DNA from: Thermotogota bacterium
Lineage (GTDB): Bacteria > Thermotogota > Thermotogae > Petrotogales > Petrotogaceae
Direction: 5' to 3'
Length of the DNA stretch: 64,000 nt
Assembly (NCBI GenBank): GCA_029780115.1
Contig: JAKOZG010000004.1
Span: 184,607 to 248,606, forward strand
How positions within the stretch are numbered: position 1 is the first letter of the stretch; each line of letters begins with the position of its first letter. Positions 43,899-53,205 of this stretch are shown here, one piece after another. The notes beneath the pieces are model-generated. The model saw nothing but the letters and a program-made list of their open reading frames with translations, was not told where the DNA came from and did not search any database. The translations under genes and the position numbers were made by a program.

Positions 43899-46225
43899 AA
43901 AAAGCTCGGAAAGATTTAGAAATAAATGATATTATAAAAATAATATCCACATATTCAAATACAAAATATGGAAAAGATTTCTTGTTATATAATACAGAAT
44001 TTTACTATAATTTTGAGGACCTAGAAAAAGAAATAAAAATTTCTAACCTATTCTTAGATTTGGTAATGGAGGGTAAAGTCAAAGAATTATATGGAATTAA
44101 TTATATATCTAATATTTTGGAAAAGGTCGAAAAACAAGAAAGTTTGGAAGGAATAGAGTTTCGTAATATAGGTGAATTTTTAGAATTTTCCAATAAAATT
44201 TATCAGTATTATTCTAAAGTAGATGAATTATTAGCTGAAAAGATAAGATATTTTGATCCATTAAATGAAATCCGTGAGAAATTATTAAAGGTTTTTGCTC
44301 AAGATGGGAATATTAAAGATGAAGCTACAGTTGAATTGAAAAATATTAGGAAAGGTATATCTATAGTTAAAAATCAAATCAACATCGAATTTAACCGGAT
44401 AAAAAACAGGTATTATAAATATCTTTCTATAGATCAACCTATAGAAAGAAACGATAGAATTTGTGTTGCAGTTAAATCAGAAAACAGAAATCAAATTAAA
44501 GGAATATCTGTAGGAAAATCAGATTCAGGCTCAACAATTTTTATAGAACCAGAAAGTTTGATAGAGTTAAATGAAAGATATATTGATTTGGTAAGTGATG
44601 AAAGACTCGAAATCAACAGGATTATCTCTTTACTAACTTTTGAGCTTCAAAGAAATATCAATAAACTTAAACAAGATGTAGCTATAATTTCATATATAGA
44701 TTCAAATATTGCAAAAGTTAAATATGCTAAAGCAAATAATGCTATATTTGTTCTTCCAAACAGAACTTCCCGAAACGTAAAATTGAAAGAACTTCGTCAT
44801 CCATTAATAGATAAAGAAAAGGTAGTGCCCATAGATGTTGAACTCAACAGAAACGGAATGATAATAACTGGTCCCAATACAGGAGGAAAAACAGTTACTT
44901 TGAAATCAATTGGAGTTGCTTTCTTTATGTCTCATGCGGCATTACCGGTATTGTCTATAACCGCTGAGATTCCTTATATAAATAATATATATACAGATAT
45001 AGGTGATCAGCAGAATATCGCTGAAAATCTTAGTACCTTTTCAGCTCATCTAGTTAACATAAAAAAAATCTTGGATGAGGCAAATGAAAATTCTTTAGTA
45101 TTAATTGATGAGTTAGGAACTGGTACAGATCCTATAGAAGGGGCCGCTTTAAGTAAAGCAATATTAAAGTATCTTCTTGATAAAGGGCCATTAATCTTTG
45201 CAACTTCTCATCTTTCTGAAATAAAAGTTTATTCCTTAGAGGAAGCAAGACTTCTTTCTGCTTCCATGTCTTTTGATAGTGAAACTCTTCAACCCACTTA
45301 TAAATTATTAGTGGGAGTACCAGGTGCTTCACATGCAATAGAAATTGCTCATAGATTGGGAATAAATTCTCAAGTAATTCAAGAGGCGTATAATAATTTA
45401 GATAAAGGATATGCACAAAATGAAAAAATTTTAAGACAATTGACCTTAATGCATAAAGAGTACGAGGAAAGTTTGGTTATACAAAAACAAGCAGAAGAAA
45501 AAGCTTTAAAGCTCAAAAAAGAATATGATGAAAAAGTAGAAAAATTAAGAAAAAAAGAACTAGAGGATATAGATAGAGAGATTTGGAAAATAAAAGAAGA
45601 ACTTAAAAAGATAAAAAATGAAGTTCAAAAAATCATATCGGAAATAAAAATTGCTGTTGAAGGAAATGATTTAGAAGCAATGCAAGTCAAACTTCAGCAA
45701 ATTGAAAAATTAACTTTACAATTAGACAGTGTTGGGAAACAACTAGTTTATGAAAAATCGAAAAACAATATGTCTAATTTACATTTGAATGTAGGTATGG
45801 TTGTTAAAGTCCCTGGGAATTTAGTGGGCGAAATAAAAAAAATTGAAGGTTCAAAGGTAACGGTACAACTTAAAGATTCTCCTATTCAAATAACTTATAG
45901 CCCCAAAGATATTGAGCTTTTAGGTAAGGAGAATGAAGAAACTATAAAAACAAATGTTCAAGTGAAGATTGAAAAAAAAGAACTAGTTAATCCTGAATTG
46001 GATATTAGGGGATTAACTGTGAATGAAGCTATTCCAGAAATAAAAAGATTTATCGACGAGCTAATTGCAGCTGGTATCACAGAGGGAAGAATAATTCATG
46101 GAAAAGGGTCAGGAAAATTAGCTCTAGGGGTTTGGGAATACTTAAGAAATTCTTCCATTGTAAAAGATTTTAAGATAGCGAAAACTGAAGAAGGCGGGAC
46201 AGGGGTAACGGTGATAGAATTATGA
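43892..46225 (+). CDS. mutS2: Endonuclease MutS2, apparent AUU start
   Basis: MutS2 acts on branched DNA or stalled and collided ribosomes rather than mismatches. The 777-residue protein has an N-terminal core and clamp region, an ABC ATPase (GPNTGGKTVTLKS, LIDELGTGTDPIEGAA, ATSHLSE), a coiled coil and a C-terminal Smr nuclease domain (LDIRGLTVNEA ... IIHGKGSGKL). The first conventional start, TTG at 43982, would remove about 30 residues (LEKARKDLEINDIIK onwards) that match the usual MutS2 N-terminus and has a poor SD. The frame back to the stop at 43796-43798 contains no ATG, GTG, TTG or CTG. ATT at 43892 lies 7-8 bases after an AGGGGTGAG SD, so an AUU start is proposed. Confidence 0.9.
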   Translation: MLEKARKDLEINDIIKIISTYSNTKYGKDFLLYNTEFYYNFEDLEKEIKISNLFLDLVMEGKVKELYGINYISNILEKVEKQESLEGIEFRNIGEFLEFSNKIYQYYSKVDELLAEKIRYFDPLNEIREKLLKVFAQDGNIKDEATVELKNIRKGISIVKNQINIEFNRIKNRYYKYLSIDQPIERNDRICVAVKSENRNQIKGISVGKSDSGSTIFIEPESLIELNERYIDLVSDERLEINRIISLLTFELQRNINKLKQDVAIISYIDSNIAKVKYAKANNAIFVLPNRTSRNVKLKELRHPLIDKEKVVPIDVELNRNGMIITGPNTGGKTVTLKSIGVAFFMSHAALPVLSITAEIPYINNIYTDIGDQQNIAENLSTFSAHLVNIKKILDEANENSLVLIDELGTGTDPIEGAALSKAILKYLLDKGPLIFATSHLSEIKVYSLEEARLLSASMSFDSETLQPTYKLLVGVPGASHAIEIAHRLGINSQVIQEAYNNLDKGYAQNEKILRQLTLMHKEYEESLVIQKQAEEKALKLKKEYDEKVEKLRKKELEDIDREIWKIKEELKKIKNEVQKIISEIKIAVEGNDLEAMQVKLQQIEKLTLQLDSVGKQLVYEKSKNNMSNLHLNVGMVVKVPGNLVGEIKKIEGSKVTVQLKDSPIQITYSPKDIELLGKENEETIKTNVQVKIEKKELVNPELDIRGLTVNEAIPEIKRFIDELIAAGITEGRIIHGKGSGKLALGVWEYLRNSSIVKDFKIAKTEEGGTGVTVIEL

Positions 46226-46276
46226 TAGGAATCGATACTTGTCCTGTTTAAGATGTACGGGTAGGAGGGTGTTAAA

Positions 46277-48349
46277 ATGGTTTTTGGCCTTGACATTGGG
46301 ACTAGAACTATAGTAGGAATTTTAGCTTCTTATGATGAAATTAACGAAAAGATAGTTGTTCATCATTCCCATGAAGTAGAACATGAAAACCGAGCAATGA
46401 TAGATGGTCAAATTCATGATGTTGCAAGAGTAGCAAAAGGAGTAGAAAAAGTAAAGAAAGCTTTGGAAGAAAAGAGCGGGAAAAAATTAAACGAAGTTGC
46501 CATAGCGATTGCGGGAAGATTTCTTATCTCTTCGACAGGAGCTTGTTCACTAAATGTTTCCGAGTATGGTTACTTGAATAAAGAGTTAATAAACAAGATG
46601 GAAGTAGAGGCAGTCAAAACAGCAGCAGAAAAATTACAATATCCTCAAAATATGTATTGTGTAGGTTATTCTGTACTTTATTATAGCTTAGATAACCAAT
46701 GGATAAAACACCTTGAAGGGCAAAAAGGTAATCTGGTAAAGGTTAAAGTTTTGGCCGCTTTTCTTCCAAGTAGCGTTGTTGAAGCAATGTTATCTGTACT
46801 TGACAGAGTTAACCTTAAACCCATTCATATAACTCTGGAACCAATAGCAGCTACAAGTTTGGTTGTACCAGAAGATTTGAGAAATCTAAACATTGCTATG
46901 ATTGATATAGGTGCTGGAACTAGTGACATAGCTATTTCTGATAAGGGTATAATAACTGCTTACGGGATGGTTCCAAAGGCTGGTGATGAAATAAGTGATG
47001 CGATCTCTGAAAGTCTTTTGGTAGACTTCAAAACTGCGGAATATATAAAAAAACAACTTAGTGTAAAAGAAATTATATCTTACTATGATATTTTAGATAA
47101 CCTACAAACTATTTCTAAAGAAGAAATAATTCGGTTGATAACTCCGGTTATAGAAGATATTTCTGAAAAAATTGCTAAGGAAATTATAAACCTTAATGGA
47201 AAACCTCCAATCGCGGTTATGATAGTTGGCGGTGGAGGAAAGGTACCTTTATTAACAACGAAACTAGCAGAGAAGTTAGGTATACCAAGTAATAGAGTTT
47301 CCCTAAAAACCTTAAAGAATGTAGACAATATTTTTTTTGAGAATGAAAAATTGGAAGATAGTGAATATATAACTCCGCTAGGTATTGTGAATGTTGCATT
47401 AAAAAGACAAGGTAGTGTATTTACTGAAGTAAAAGTGAATAATCAAAAGGTTGATATGCTCATGATAGGAAAGGATATAACAATTCTCCAAGTATTGCTT
47501 CAAGCAGGATATTCTTTAGATAGATTGGTAAGTACTCCCTCTCTTGCTATAGCCTTTGAATTAAATGGAAAACTTCAAATAAAGCGTGGAAATTTTGGTA
47601 AAAAAGCAAGAATATTCAAAAACGGAGAACCTGCAGACTTACATTCTGCAGTAAATCCAGGGGACGTTATAGAAATTGAAGAGCCACAAGAAGCCGAACC
47701 TATAATTTTGAGAGTTAAAGAAGTAGTAAGACCTATAGAATTTTATTTAAATGGAGTTCCTAAAAGTGTGTACCCAATAATAATAAAAAATGGTGTTAAG
47801 GTCGAAAACTTAGAAGAACTGATACACGATGGGGATGAAATACAAACACAATCTCCTACTCTCGAACAAGTTTTTAGAGATTATAACGAAGTTTTTTATT
47901 TTACAATAAACAATCTGCCTTATGAAATAGTGGTCGGAACAGCTATTACGAAAAACGACGAAATTTTGGATAACAGCTATAGAATTCAAGAAGGGGATCT
48001 TTTAAAGACTCAAATTATGGAGCTTCCTAAGATCAAAGATTTTTTAGACATAGAAACAGAAAAAATGAAAGTTTACTTAAATGATGAAGAAGTGTTACTA
48101 GAAAGAGAAGAAATAATAGTTACTTGTAATGGAAACTTAGTGGATGTAAATCAAGAGATAAAAAATGGATCAAATTACACAGTTAGAAAAGTAAGAAAGG
48201 ATGCCAAGTTAATTGATGTTTTGTCTAGATTCTCTTTTAATTTAGAAGAGATCAAATCTTACGAAATTTATATAGATGATCAAAGAGTTGAAAGCTTTCT
48301 CCAACAGATAACTCCTGGCGTTAACGTGAGGTTGATAATCAATGATTAG
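46277..48349 (+). CDS. FtsA-domain protein with a long C-terminal extension
   Basis: The 690-residue protein has an actin-like FtsA/PilM fold in its first about 380 residues: GLDIGTRTIVGIL (phosphate loop 1), the inserted 1C-like domain, IDIGAGTSDIAISDKG (phosphate loop 2) and IVGGGGKVPLL (adenosine loop). True FtsA is about 420 residues; here about 280 extra residues follow, beta-rich and with repeats of the EIEEP/VKVENLEELIHDGDEI type. Extended FtsA-like proteins of similar length occur in some Clostridia. It may act in division or in an FtsA-like membrane scaffold, but no ftsZ is nearby. The SD (GTAGGAGGG) is strong. It overlaps acpS by 8 bases. Confidence 0.7.
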   Translation: MVFGLDIGTRTIVGILASYDEINEKIVVHHSHEVEHENRAMIDGQIHDVARVAKGVEKVKKALEEKSGKKLNEVAIAIAGRFLISSTGACSLNVSEYGYLNKELINKMEVEAVKTAAEKLQYPQNMYCVGYSVLYYSLDNQWIKHLEGQKGNLVKVKVLAAFLPSSVVEAMLSVLDRVNLKPIHITLEPIAATSLVVPEDLRNLNIAMIDIGAGTSDIAISDKGIITAYGMVPKAGDEISDAISESLLVDFKTAEYIKKQLSVKEIISYYDILDNLQTISKEEIIRLITPVIEDISEKIAKEIINLNGKPPIAVMIVGGGGKVPLLTTKLAEKLGIPSNRVSLKTLKNVDNIFFENEKLEDSEYITPLGIVNVALKRQGSVFTEVKVNNQKVDMLMIGKDITILQVLLQAGYSLDRLVSTPSLAIAFELNGKLQIKRGNFGKKARIFKNGEPADLHSAVNPGDVIEIEEPQEAEPIILRVKEVVRPIEFYLNGVPKSVYPIIIKNGVKVENLEELIHDGDEIQTQSPTLEQVFRDYNEVFYFTINNLPYEIVVGTAITKNDEILDNSYRIQEGDLLKTQIMELPKIKDFLDIETEKMKVYLNDEEVLLEREEIIVTCNGNLVDVNQEIKNGSNYTVRKVRKDAKLIDVLSRFSFNLEEIKSYEIYIDDQRVESFLQQITPGVNVRLIIND

Positions 48350-48707
48350 GGGAATTGGGATCGATATAATTAAAATAGATAGAATAAATGAAGACCATAT
48401 AAAAAAAATACTCTCTGCTAAAGAAAAGGAAATATATGAAGGGTTTAAAGGCACCAAAAGGAAAAGAGAATATGCAGCAGGTAGATTTGCTGCCAAAGAA
48501 GCGATAACAAAATGTTTTAAGAGATTTATACCTTATTCAGAAATCACGATTTTAAATGGGAAGAATGGTGACCCATATGTAGAGGAATCTTCATTAAAGT
48601 ATATATTTAGTAAATTTGGCGGAGACGGCGAAATATATATAACGCTCTCCCACGAGAGAGATTATGCAGTGGCAGCTGCTATCGTAATTGACAAGGTTGA
48701 TAAATGA
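48342..48707 (+). CDS. acpS: Holo-[acyl-carrier-protein] synthase
   Basis: AcpS attaches 4'-phosphopantetheine from CoA to ACP. The 121-residue protein has the N-terminal GIGIDIIKIDRI motif (metal-binding Asp), RKREYAAGRFAAKEAITKCF (Glu and Lys of the active site) and ITLSHERDYAVAAAI. The length is standard. The start ATG overlaps the end of the FtsA-like gene by 8 bases. Its target AcpP is encoded at 33225-33482. It is the last gene of the + strand operon and faces the amidase gene only 10 bases away. Confidence 0.94.
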   Translation: MIRGIGIDIIKIDRINEDHIKKILSAKEKEIYEGFKGTKRKREYAAGRFAAKEAITKCFKRFIPYSEITILNGKNGDPYVEESSLKYIFSKFGGDGEIYITLSHERDYAVAAAIVIDKVDK

Positions 48708-48717
48708 ATTTATTAGG

Positions 48718-50094
48718 TTATTTTAAATTGAAATATTCTATAACAGCGTTCTTTATTATTTCTGCGAAAGTATTAATGTACTGTTCCGATGAAAACTTTT
48801 TCTCCACCTCAGGATTGCTTATAAACTCCATTTCAAACAAAACAGCTGGACATCTAGTATAGGCTAAAACAGCAAACTCATCCTTATAAACTCCTCTAAA
48901 CCTTATACCGTTTCCATTGATATAACTGCCTAAGATTTTTGCAAAATTTTCACTTTGCTTTAGACTATTTCCTTTATCACTAACCCAAGTTTGAATTATA
49001 TTTTTATCAACGTTCATATCTAAATTTTCACGATAAGCTATTCTTCGGGCGTAAGCATTTTCAGAAAAATCAAAATAGTAGACTTCCGATCCAGAAACTG
49101 TTTTATCTGAAGGATAATCATTCATATGTAGACTAATGAATAAATCAGCACCTTTTTCGTTTGAAAACATAGCTCTATCATGTAAGTCAACATAAACGTC
49201 ACTGGTTCTAGTGAGATAAACATTTATACTATATGGGTTCAACAATTCTTGTACCTTTTTTGCAACTGCCAAAGTGATATCTTTTTCGAACAACTTCGTT
49301 GGTCCAACAGCTCCTGAATCTATACCTCCATGACCAGGGTCTAATACTAAAACTGGTAAACTTATATTTTCTTCAAAAGTTAAATCAAGTATTATTCTGT
49401 TATCTTCAAAAATCTCGTTTAACTCTGCAGTATTATTTAACTTTATCTGTATCCACACTTCTGTTGGAGAATAATGATAAGCTTTAATAAAGCTAATTTT
49501 GTTTTTATATTCTTCATAAATATAGGAATCAGCTACTTCTGCACCTCTTATTTTCAAAAGATATCCAGATCTGTTAACTAAAGGATAAACTCCTATTTCC
49601 TCAGGAGTTGATGAAAGTTCAATTATAATTCTCGCGTCAGTTTTTTGGATAATTGTTGTAATAGAAGTAACTCGAGCTAAAGGAATATTTAAATATATTG
49701 ACATATCGTTAGAAATTAATTCTAAATTCATTACTTTAGCCATTAATTCTGAAGTTAAAAATATTTTTCCATTTTTAATTTTTAAATCGTTTGGGTAAAA
49801 ACTTAAGGACTCACTACTGTTTAAAATAGCTAAACTATTTTGTGGAAAGATAAATACGTTCCATTTTTCTCCTCTGATGTAAATTAGAGTAGAATTAAAT
49901 ACTTCTATTGATCTATTTGCATGTTTTGCAATAACTTCCAGATCAATGTAAGTACTTCCGTTTTCCTCAAAATAAGAGCTCGCATCTAGTTCTCTCCACT
50001 GAAAGAATACATTCTTTGAAAAAATAGATGAAAAACAAAAAAGAACAAAACCGATAAGAAAAAACTTTTTAAAATTTCGATTTAAAGAATTCAT
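48718..50094 (-). CDS. N-acetylmuramoyl-L-alanine amidase (AMIN plus Amidase_3)
   Basis: The enzyme cleaves the amide bond between MurNAc and the peptide of peptidoglycan in the periplasm. The 458-residue protein has a signal peptide, an N-terminal copper-amine-oxidase-like region of about 100 residues, an AMIN domain (residues about 130-235) for localisation, and a zinc Amidase_3 domain with LDPGHGGIDSGA (His), FEKDITLAVA (Glu), SLHMND (His) and LFEMEFISN (Glu). All ligands are present. The start overlaps the cheB stop (ATGA). It is AmiC/CwlD-like; a role in daughter-cell separation is likely. Confidence 0.88.
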   Translation of the reverse strand: MNSLNRNFKKFFLIGFVLFCFSSIFSKNVFFQWRELDASSYFEENGSTYIDLEVIAKHANRSIEVFNSTLIYIRGEKWNVFIFPQNSLAILNSSESLSFYPNDLKIKNGKIFLTSELMAKVMNLELISNDMSIYLNIPLARVTSITTIIQKTDARIIIELSSTPEEIGVYPLVNRSGYLLKIRGAEVADSYIYEEYKNKISFIKAYHYSPTEVWIQIKLNNTAELNEIFEDNRIILDLTFEENISLPVLVLDPGHGGIDSGAVGPTKLFEKDITLAVAKKVQELLNPYSINVYLTRTSDVYVDLHDRAMFSNEKGADLFISLHMNDYPSDKTVSGSEVYYFDFSENAYARRIAYRENLDMNVDKNIIQTWVSDKGNSLKQSENFAKILGSYINGNGIRFRGVYKDEFAVLAYTRCPAVLFEMEFISNPEVEKKFSSEQYINTFAEIIKNAVIEYFNLK

Positions 50095-51164
50095 ACCTTT
50101 CGCCCTCTTGACCCATTTGAATTAGATAGCAACTCGACAATTTTTTCAGGAATTTTATAATTAGGAAGTATATAATCTGCATATCCTTCTTCTGCTACTA
50201 CTTTTGGCATCCCATACACTACGCAAGTTTCTTTAGCTTCTGAAATTACCTTGCCACCATAATGCTTTATTTTAAAAGCGCCTTTTGAACCGTCTCGTCC
50301 CATTCCAGTTAAAATTACAGCGATGCTATTTTCTTTATATATTTCTGCAGCTAAGTCAAAAGTAAAGTCAGCAGCTGGTCTTACATTATTTATTTTTTCG
50401 CTTTTATCAAGAAATATTCTGACCTTGTATTCGTCATTTTTTAAACCAAGATGAAAATCTCCAGGAGCTATATAAACAATATTCTTTTGAAGAATTTCAC
50501 CATCCTCTGCTTCCTTTACTCTTAAATTAGATATTTTGTCTAACCTATCAGCTAGAGATTTTGTGAAGCCTGGTGGCATATGTTGGATAATGATGACTGG
50601 AGCGTTTAAATTCTCAGGTAGTTGAGGTATTATAACGTCTAAAGATCTAGGGCCACCAGTTGAACTTGCAATTAAAACAATTTTTTGGCCAACTATATCA
50701 AAGTTTAATCTTCTTTTTGTTTTCCTTCTAGGGATGAATTGAACAGTAGTGAGTTTATCAACAGGAACCTTCATACTTTCTCTAATTTTATTTAAAAGTT
50801 CATCTTGAACGTCTCTGAAAGTCCAAGAGGTACTACCCGCAGGTTTCTGTATAAAATCGAATGCACCTTTTTCAAGGCATTCAATAGTGATATCGGCTTC
50901 TTTAGAAGTTAAACTGCTTACCATGATTATTCTTGTAGGAGATTTTTTCATGACTTCTGTTAAAACTTCTAAACCATTTTTTTTAGGCATTTCTATATCC
51001 AGAGTTACAACATCTGGCTTTAAAGAGAGAATTTTTTCTATCGCTTCCTCTCCGTCTTTTGCAAAACCAACAACTTTCATGTCGGGTTGTTGGTCAATTA
51101 TATCTTTCAATACCATTCTCATAAATGCAGAATCATCTACAATAAGGACTTTTATTGGATCCAA
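50091..51164 (-). CDS. cheB: Chemotaxis response regulator protein-glutamate methylesterase
   Basis: CheB removes methyl groups from chemoreceptors during adaptation. The 357-residue protein has an N-terminal receiver domain (VDDSAFMR, phosphoacceptor Asp in VVTLDIEMPKKNG, Lys in FIQKP) and a C-terminal methylesterase with the Ser-His-Asp triad (SSTGGPRS, IIQHMPPGFT, LTGMGRDGS). The start is TTG with AAAGGAGGAAAC. No other che gene is adjacent, but a chemoreceptor starts at 63497. It overlaps the amidase gene by 4 bases, an odd partner that may only reflect shared transcription. Confidence 0.93.
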   Translation of the reverse strand: MDPIKVLIVDDSAFMRMVLKDIIDQQPDMKVVGFAKDGEEAIEKILSLKPDVVTLDIEMPKKNGLEVLTEVMKKSPTRIIMVSSLTSKEADITIECLEKGAFDFIQKPAGSTSWTFRDVQDELLNKIRESMKVPVDKLTTVQFIPRRKTKRRLNFDIVGQKIVLIASSTGGPRSLDVIIPQLPENLNAPVIIIQHMPPGFTKSLADRLDKISNLRVKEAEDGEILQKNIVYIAPGDFHLGLKNDEYKVRIFLDKSEKINNVRPAADFTFDLAAEIYKENSIAVILTGMGRDGSKGAFKIKHYGGKVISEAKETCVVYGMPKVVAEEGYADYILPNYKIPEKIVELLSNSNGSRGRKV

Positions 51165-51271
51165 AGGAAGTTTCCTCCTTTTTGAAACAAAATAGCAAAA
51201 ATACTACAGGGTAACTGGCATAAATTTAAAATTTATCCTTTTTCTTCTAAAAAATCATTTTTATTGTCCGA

Positions 51272-51742
51272 TCAATTTTTATTTTTGTGTAAAATACCTA
51301 TTACGTTTAATATTAAAAGAAAAATTATCGCTATTATTATACCATATTTAGGAGGTAAATCGAACAGCGCTCGACCAAATATTATTATGCCAATTATTAC
51401 TGCAAAAATTGAGGTTATTAGTACAGTTGCAGCTGAAATATCTTTTATTTTTTTTATTTTTGAATTATAAGAAGGATTGATAAAATCGAGTAACTTTTCA
51501 ACAACCGTATTTAGCAATTCCATAACTAAAACAAACATTACTACAAATATCAGGAAGACAAACTCCGCTGTAGAGAGGTCACAAAAAAAAGCGATTATTA
51601 AAACAACTAAGCCTATCAAACTCTGTATTCGAAAATTTCTTTCTGTTTTATATACAGTTATTAATCCTTTAAAAGCATAGGAAAAACTTTGTCTTAAAGA
51701 ACTTTGCTTATGCGATGTTTTGTTTTTATCGTTGTTATTCAT
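51272..51742 (-). CDS. dgkA: Diacylglycerol/undecaprenol kinase family protein
   Basis: This integral membrane kinase phosphorylates diacylglycerol or undecaprenol; in Gram-positives and relatives it recycles the lipid carrier. The 156-residue protein has the N-terminal SFSYAFKGLITVYKTERNFRIQ motif and ELLNTVVEKLLDFI (the conserved Glu, Asn and Asp of the active site), and three to four membrane segments; the last one extends past the usual 120-residue core. The ATG overlaps the oxidoreductase gamma gene by 8 bases. The specificity is inferred from the family. Confidence 0.85.
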   Translation of the reverse strand: MNNNDKNKTSHKQSSLRQSFSYAFKGLITVYKTERNFRIQSLIGLVVLIIAFFCDLSTAEFVFLIFVVMFVLVMELLNTVVEKLLDFINPSYNSKIKKIKDISAATVLITSIFAVIIGIIIFGRALFDLPPKYGIIIAIIFLLILNVIGILHKNKN

Positions 51743-52346
51743 AACCTCTTCCTAACCTCTCAATTTTTTCATAAAATTTAAGAGGATACCTTTTTTCTAT
51801 CAATGAATATCCAATTCTTACTGCTTTTTCGTCTATATCTCGATAGTTTGTAGCAACGTTTTCTCTTACAGTTTCAATTAATATATCTTCAGAAACAAGC
51901 TGAGTAACAGAACATAATACTCCCAAACTTATCATATTTGCAACATTTATATTTGATAATTCTTCTAAAGCAATTTTGGATGCAGGGACTTTTATAATTT
52001 TTCTTGTTATCCTTGTAATATATGGGGGAAGTTTTTCAACAAATTTTTCATCATAGAATAAAATACTATTTCTTTTAAGTTTCTCTATATGATTAGAACC
52101 AATACCATGCATTAAATACAAGATGTCAAAACTATCAGCAAGAGGATAATCAATAGGTTCTATATCAAATAATGTGTCGCAATAGGAGATGCCTCCACGA
52201 ACTTGTGCTCCATAATGTTGAGATTGAGCTACCCAATATCCTTCCTTAACCAAAGCTTTTGCGAGAATAGAACCCATTAAGATGATTCCCTGTCCAGCTT
52301 CTCCAACCATTCTAGTTGCTATTGGTATTGAAAAGGAAAGACTCAT
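51735..52346 (-). CDS. 2-oxoacid:ferredoxin oxidoreductase, gamma subunit
   Basis: The 203-residue protein is the gamma domain of 2-oxoacid:acceptor oxidoreductases: GEAGQGIILMGSILAKAL near the N-terminus and QSQHYGAQVRGGISYCD near residue 43. It works with the beta subunit just upstream to oxidise 2-oxoglutarate or a related 2-oxoacid to its acyl-CoA while reducing ferredoxin. The start overlaps the beta stop by 4 bases, and the gene overlaps dgkA by 8 bases. The alpha subunit is not encoded next to it. The 2-oxoglutarate assignment is by similarity to KorC and is not certain. Confidence 0.82.
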   Translation of the reverse strand: MSLSFSIPIATRMVGEAGQGIILMGSILAKALVKEGYWVAQSQHYGAQVRGGISYCDTLFDIEPIDYPLADSFDILYLMHGIGSNHIEKLKRNSILFYDEKFVEKLPPYITRITRKIIKVPASKIALEELSNINVANMISLGVLCSVTQLVSEDILIETVRENVATNYRDIDEKAVRIGYSLIEKRYPLKFYEKIERLGRGYE

Positions 52347-53176
52347 CTTTTTGACACCTCCCCTAATGACAGTTCTTTTTTCAAATTATCATATTTTTCG
52401 TTGTAGCTTTCTTTTTCAATATTAATAAATTCGCCGATGATAATTTTATTTTCTAATTCATTTTTATCCATCTTTTCGGCCCTGCTTATAGTCACAGAAT
52501 TTTCTTTGAAATATTGGAGCATTTGAGTGGGCTTTGACATTTTGTTATATCTTCCAAAGTATGTATGACAATTGGTTATAACTTCTACGACAGACATTCC
52601 CTTATGTTTAAGAGCATTTTCAATATATTTTGTAGTTAACATGTAATGGAAAACGGTGGACCTAGCTACATAGGTTGCGCCTGCTGTTATAGCTAAATTT
52701 ACTGGATCTAAAGGTTCCTCGAGATTTCCATAAGGAGCTGTTGTAGCCCATCCGTGAGTTGGGGTAGTGGGAGAATATTGCCCCCCAGTCATACCATAAA
52801 TATTATTGTTGAAAATAATAACAGTTAAATCCATATTTCTTCTACAGGCATGTAAAAAATGATTACCTCCAATTGCTAATAAGTCACCATCACCTCCCAT
52901 TACAATTACATCAAAATCAGGTTTAGCAAGTTTAACCCCTGTAGCAAAAGGGATAGCTCGACCATGTAAGGTATGTAGAGTATTAAAATCAAGATAACCT
53001 GTAATTCTTGAAGAACAACCAATTCCAGAAACTACGGCGACTTTATTTTTATCCAAATTGAGATTGTTCGCCGCCTCTAAAAAGCTTTTCATAATAATGC
53101 CATTTCCACAGCCAGGACACCAAATATGTGTCATCCTATCTTGCCTTAAATATTGAAAATACTTATCTAAAGGCAT
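52343..53176 (-). CDS. 2-oxoacid:ferredoxin oxidoreductase, beta (TPP-binding) subunit
   Basis: The 277-residue protein binds thiamine diphosphate: the N-terminal CPGCGNG motif, VVSGIGCSSR, LHGRAIPFATGVKLA, the metal motif GGDGDLLAIGGNH and NNNIYGMTGGQYSPTTP. Cys residues at the N-terminus and near SGIGC may ligate a 4Fe-4S cluster. It forms the catalytic core with alpha and gamma subunits. It is coupled to gamma by a 4-base overlap. Upstream lies a dCMP deaminase gene instead of an alpha subunit. The substrate is probably 2-oxoglutarate (KorB-like), without proof. Confidence 0.85.
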   Translation of the reverse strand: MPLDKYFQYLRQDRMTHIWCPGCGNGIIMKSFLEAANNLNLDKNKVAVVSGIGCSSRITGYLDFNTLHTLHGRAIPFATGVKLAKPDFDVIVMGGDGDLLAIGGNHFLHACRRNMDLTVIIFNNNIYGMTGGQYSPTTPTHGWATTAPYGNLEEPLDPVNLAITAGATYVARSTVFHYMLTTKYIENALKHKGMSVVEVITNCHTYFGRYNKMSKPTQMLQYFKENSVTISRAEKMDKNELENKIIIGEFINIEKESYNEKYDNLKKELSLGEVSKR

Positions 53177-53205
53177 TTTAATTCACCTCTTTAATTTAAT
53201 TAAAA

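Noticed and set aside
43982..43984. TTG at 43982 as the start of mutS2
   Set aside because: It would remove a conserved N-terminal segment encoded in the same frame, and its SD is poor; the ATT at 43892 fits better, although this remains a hypothesis.
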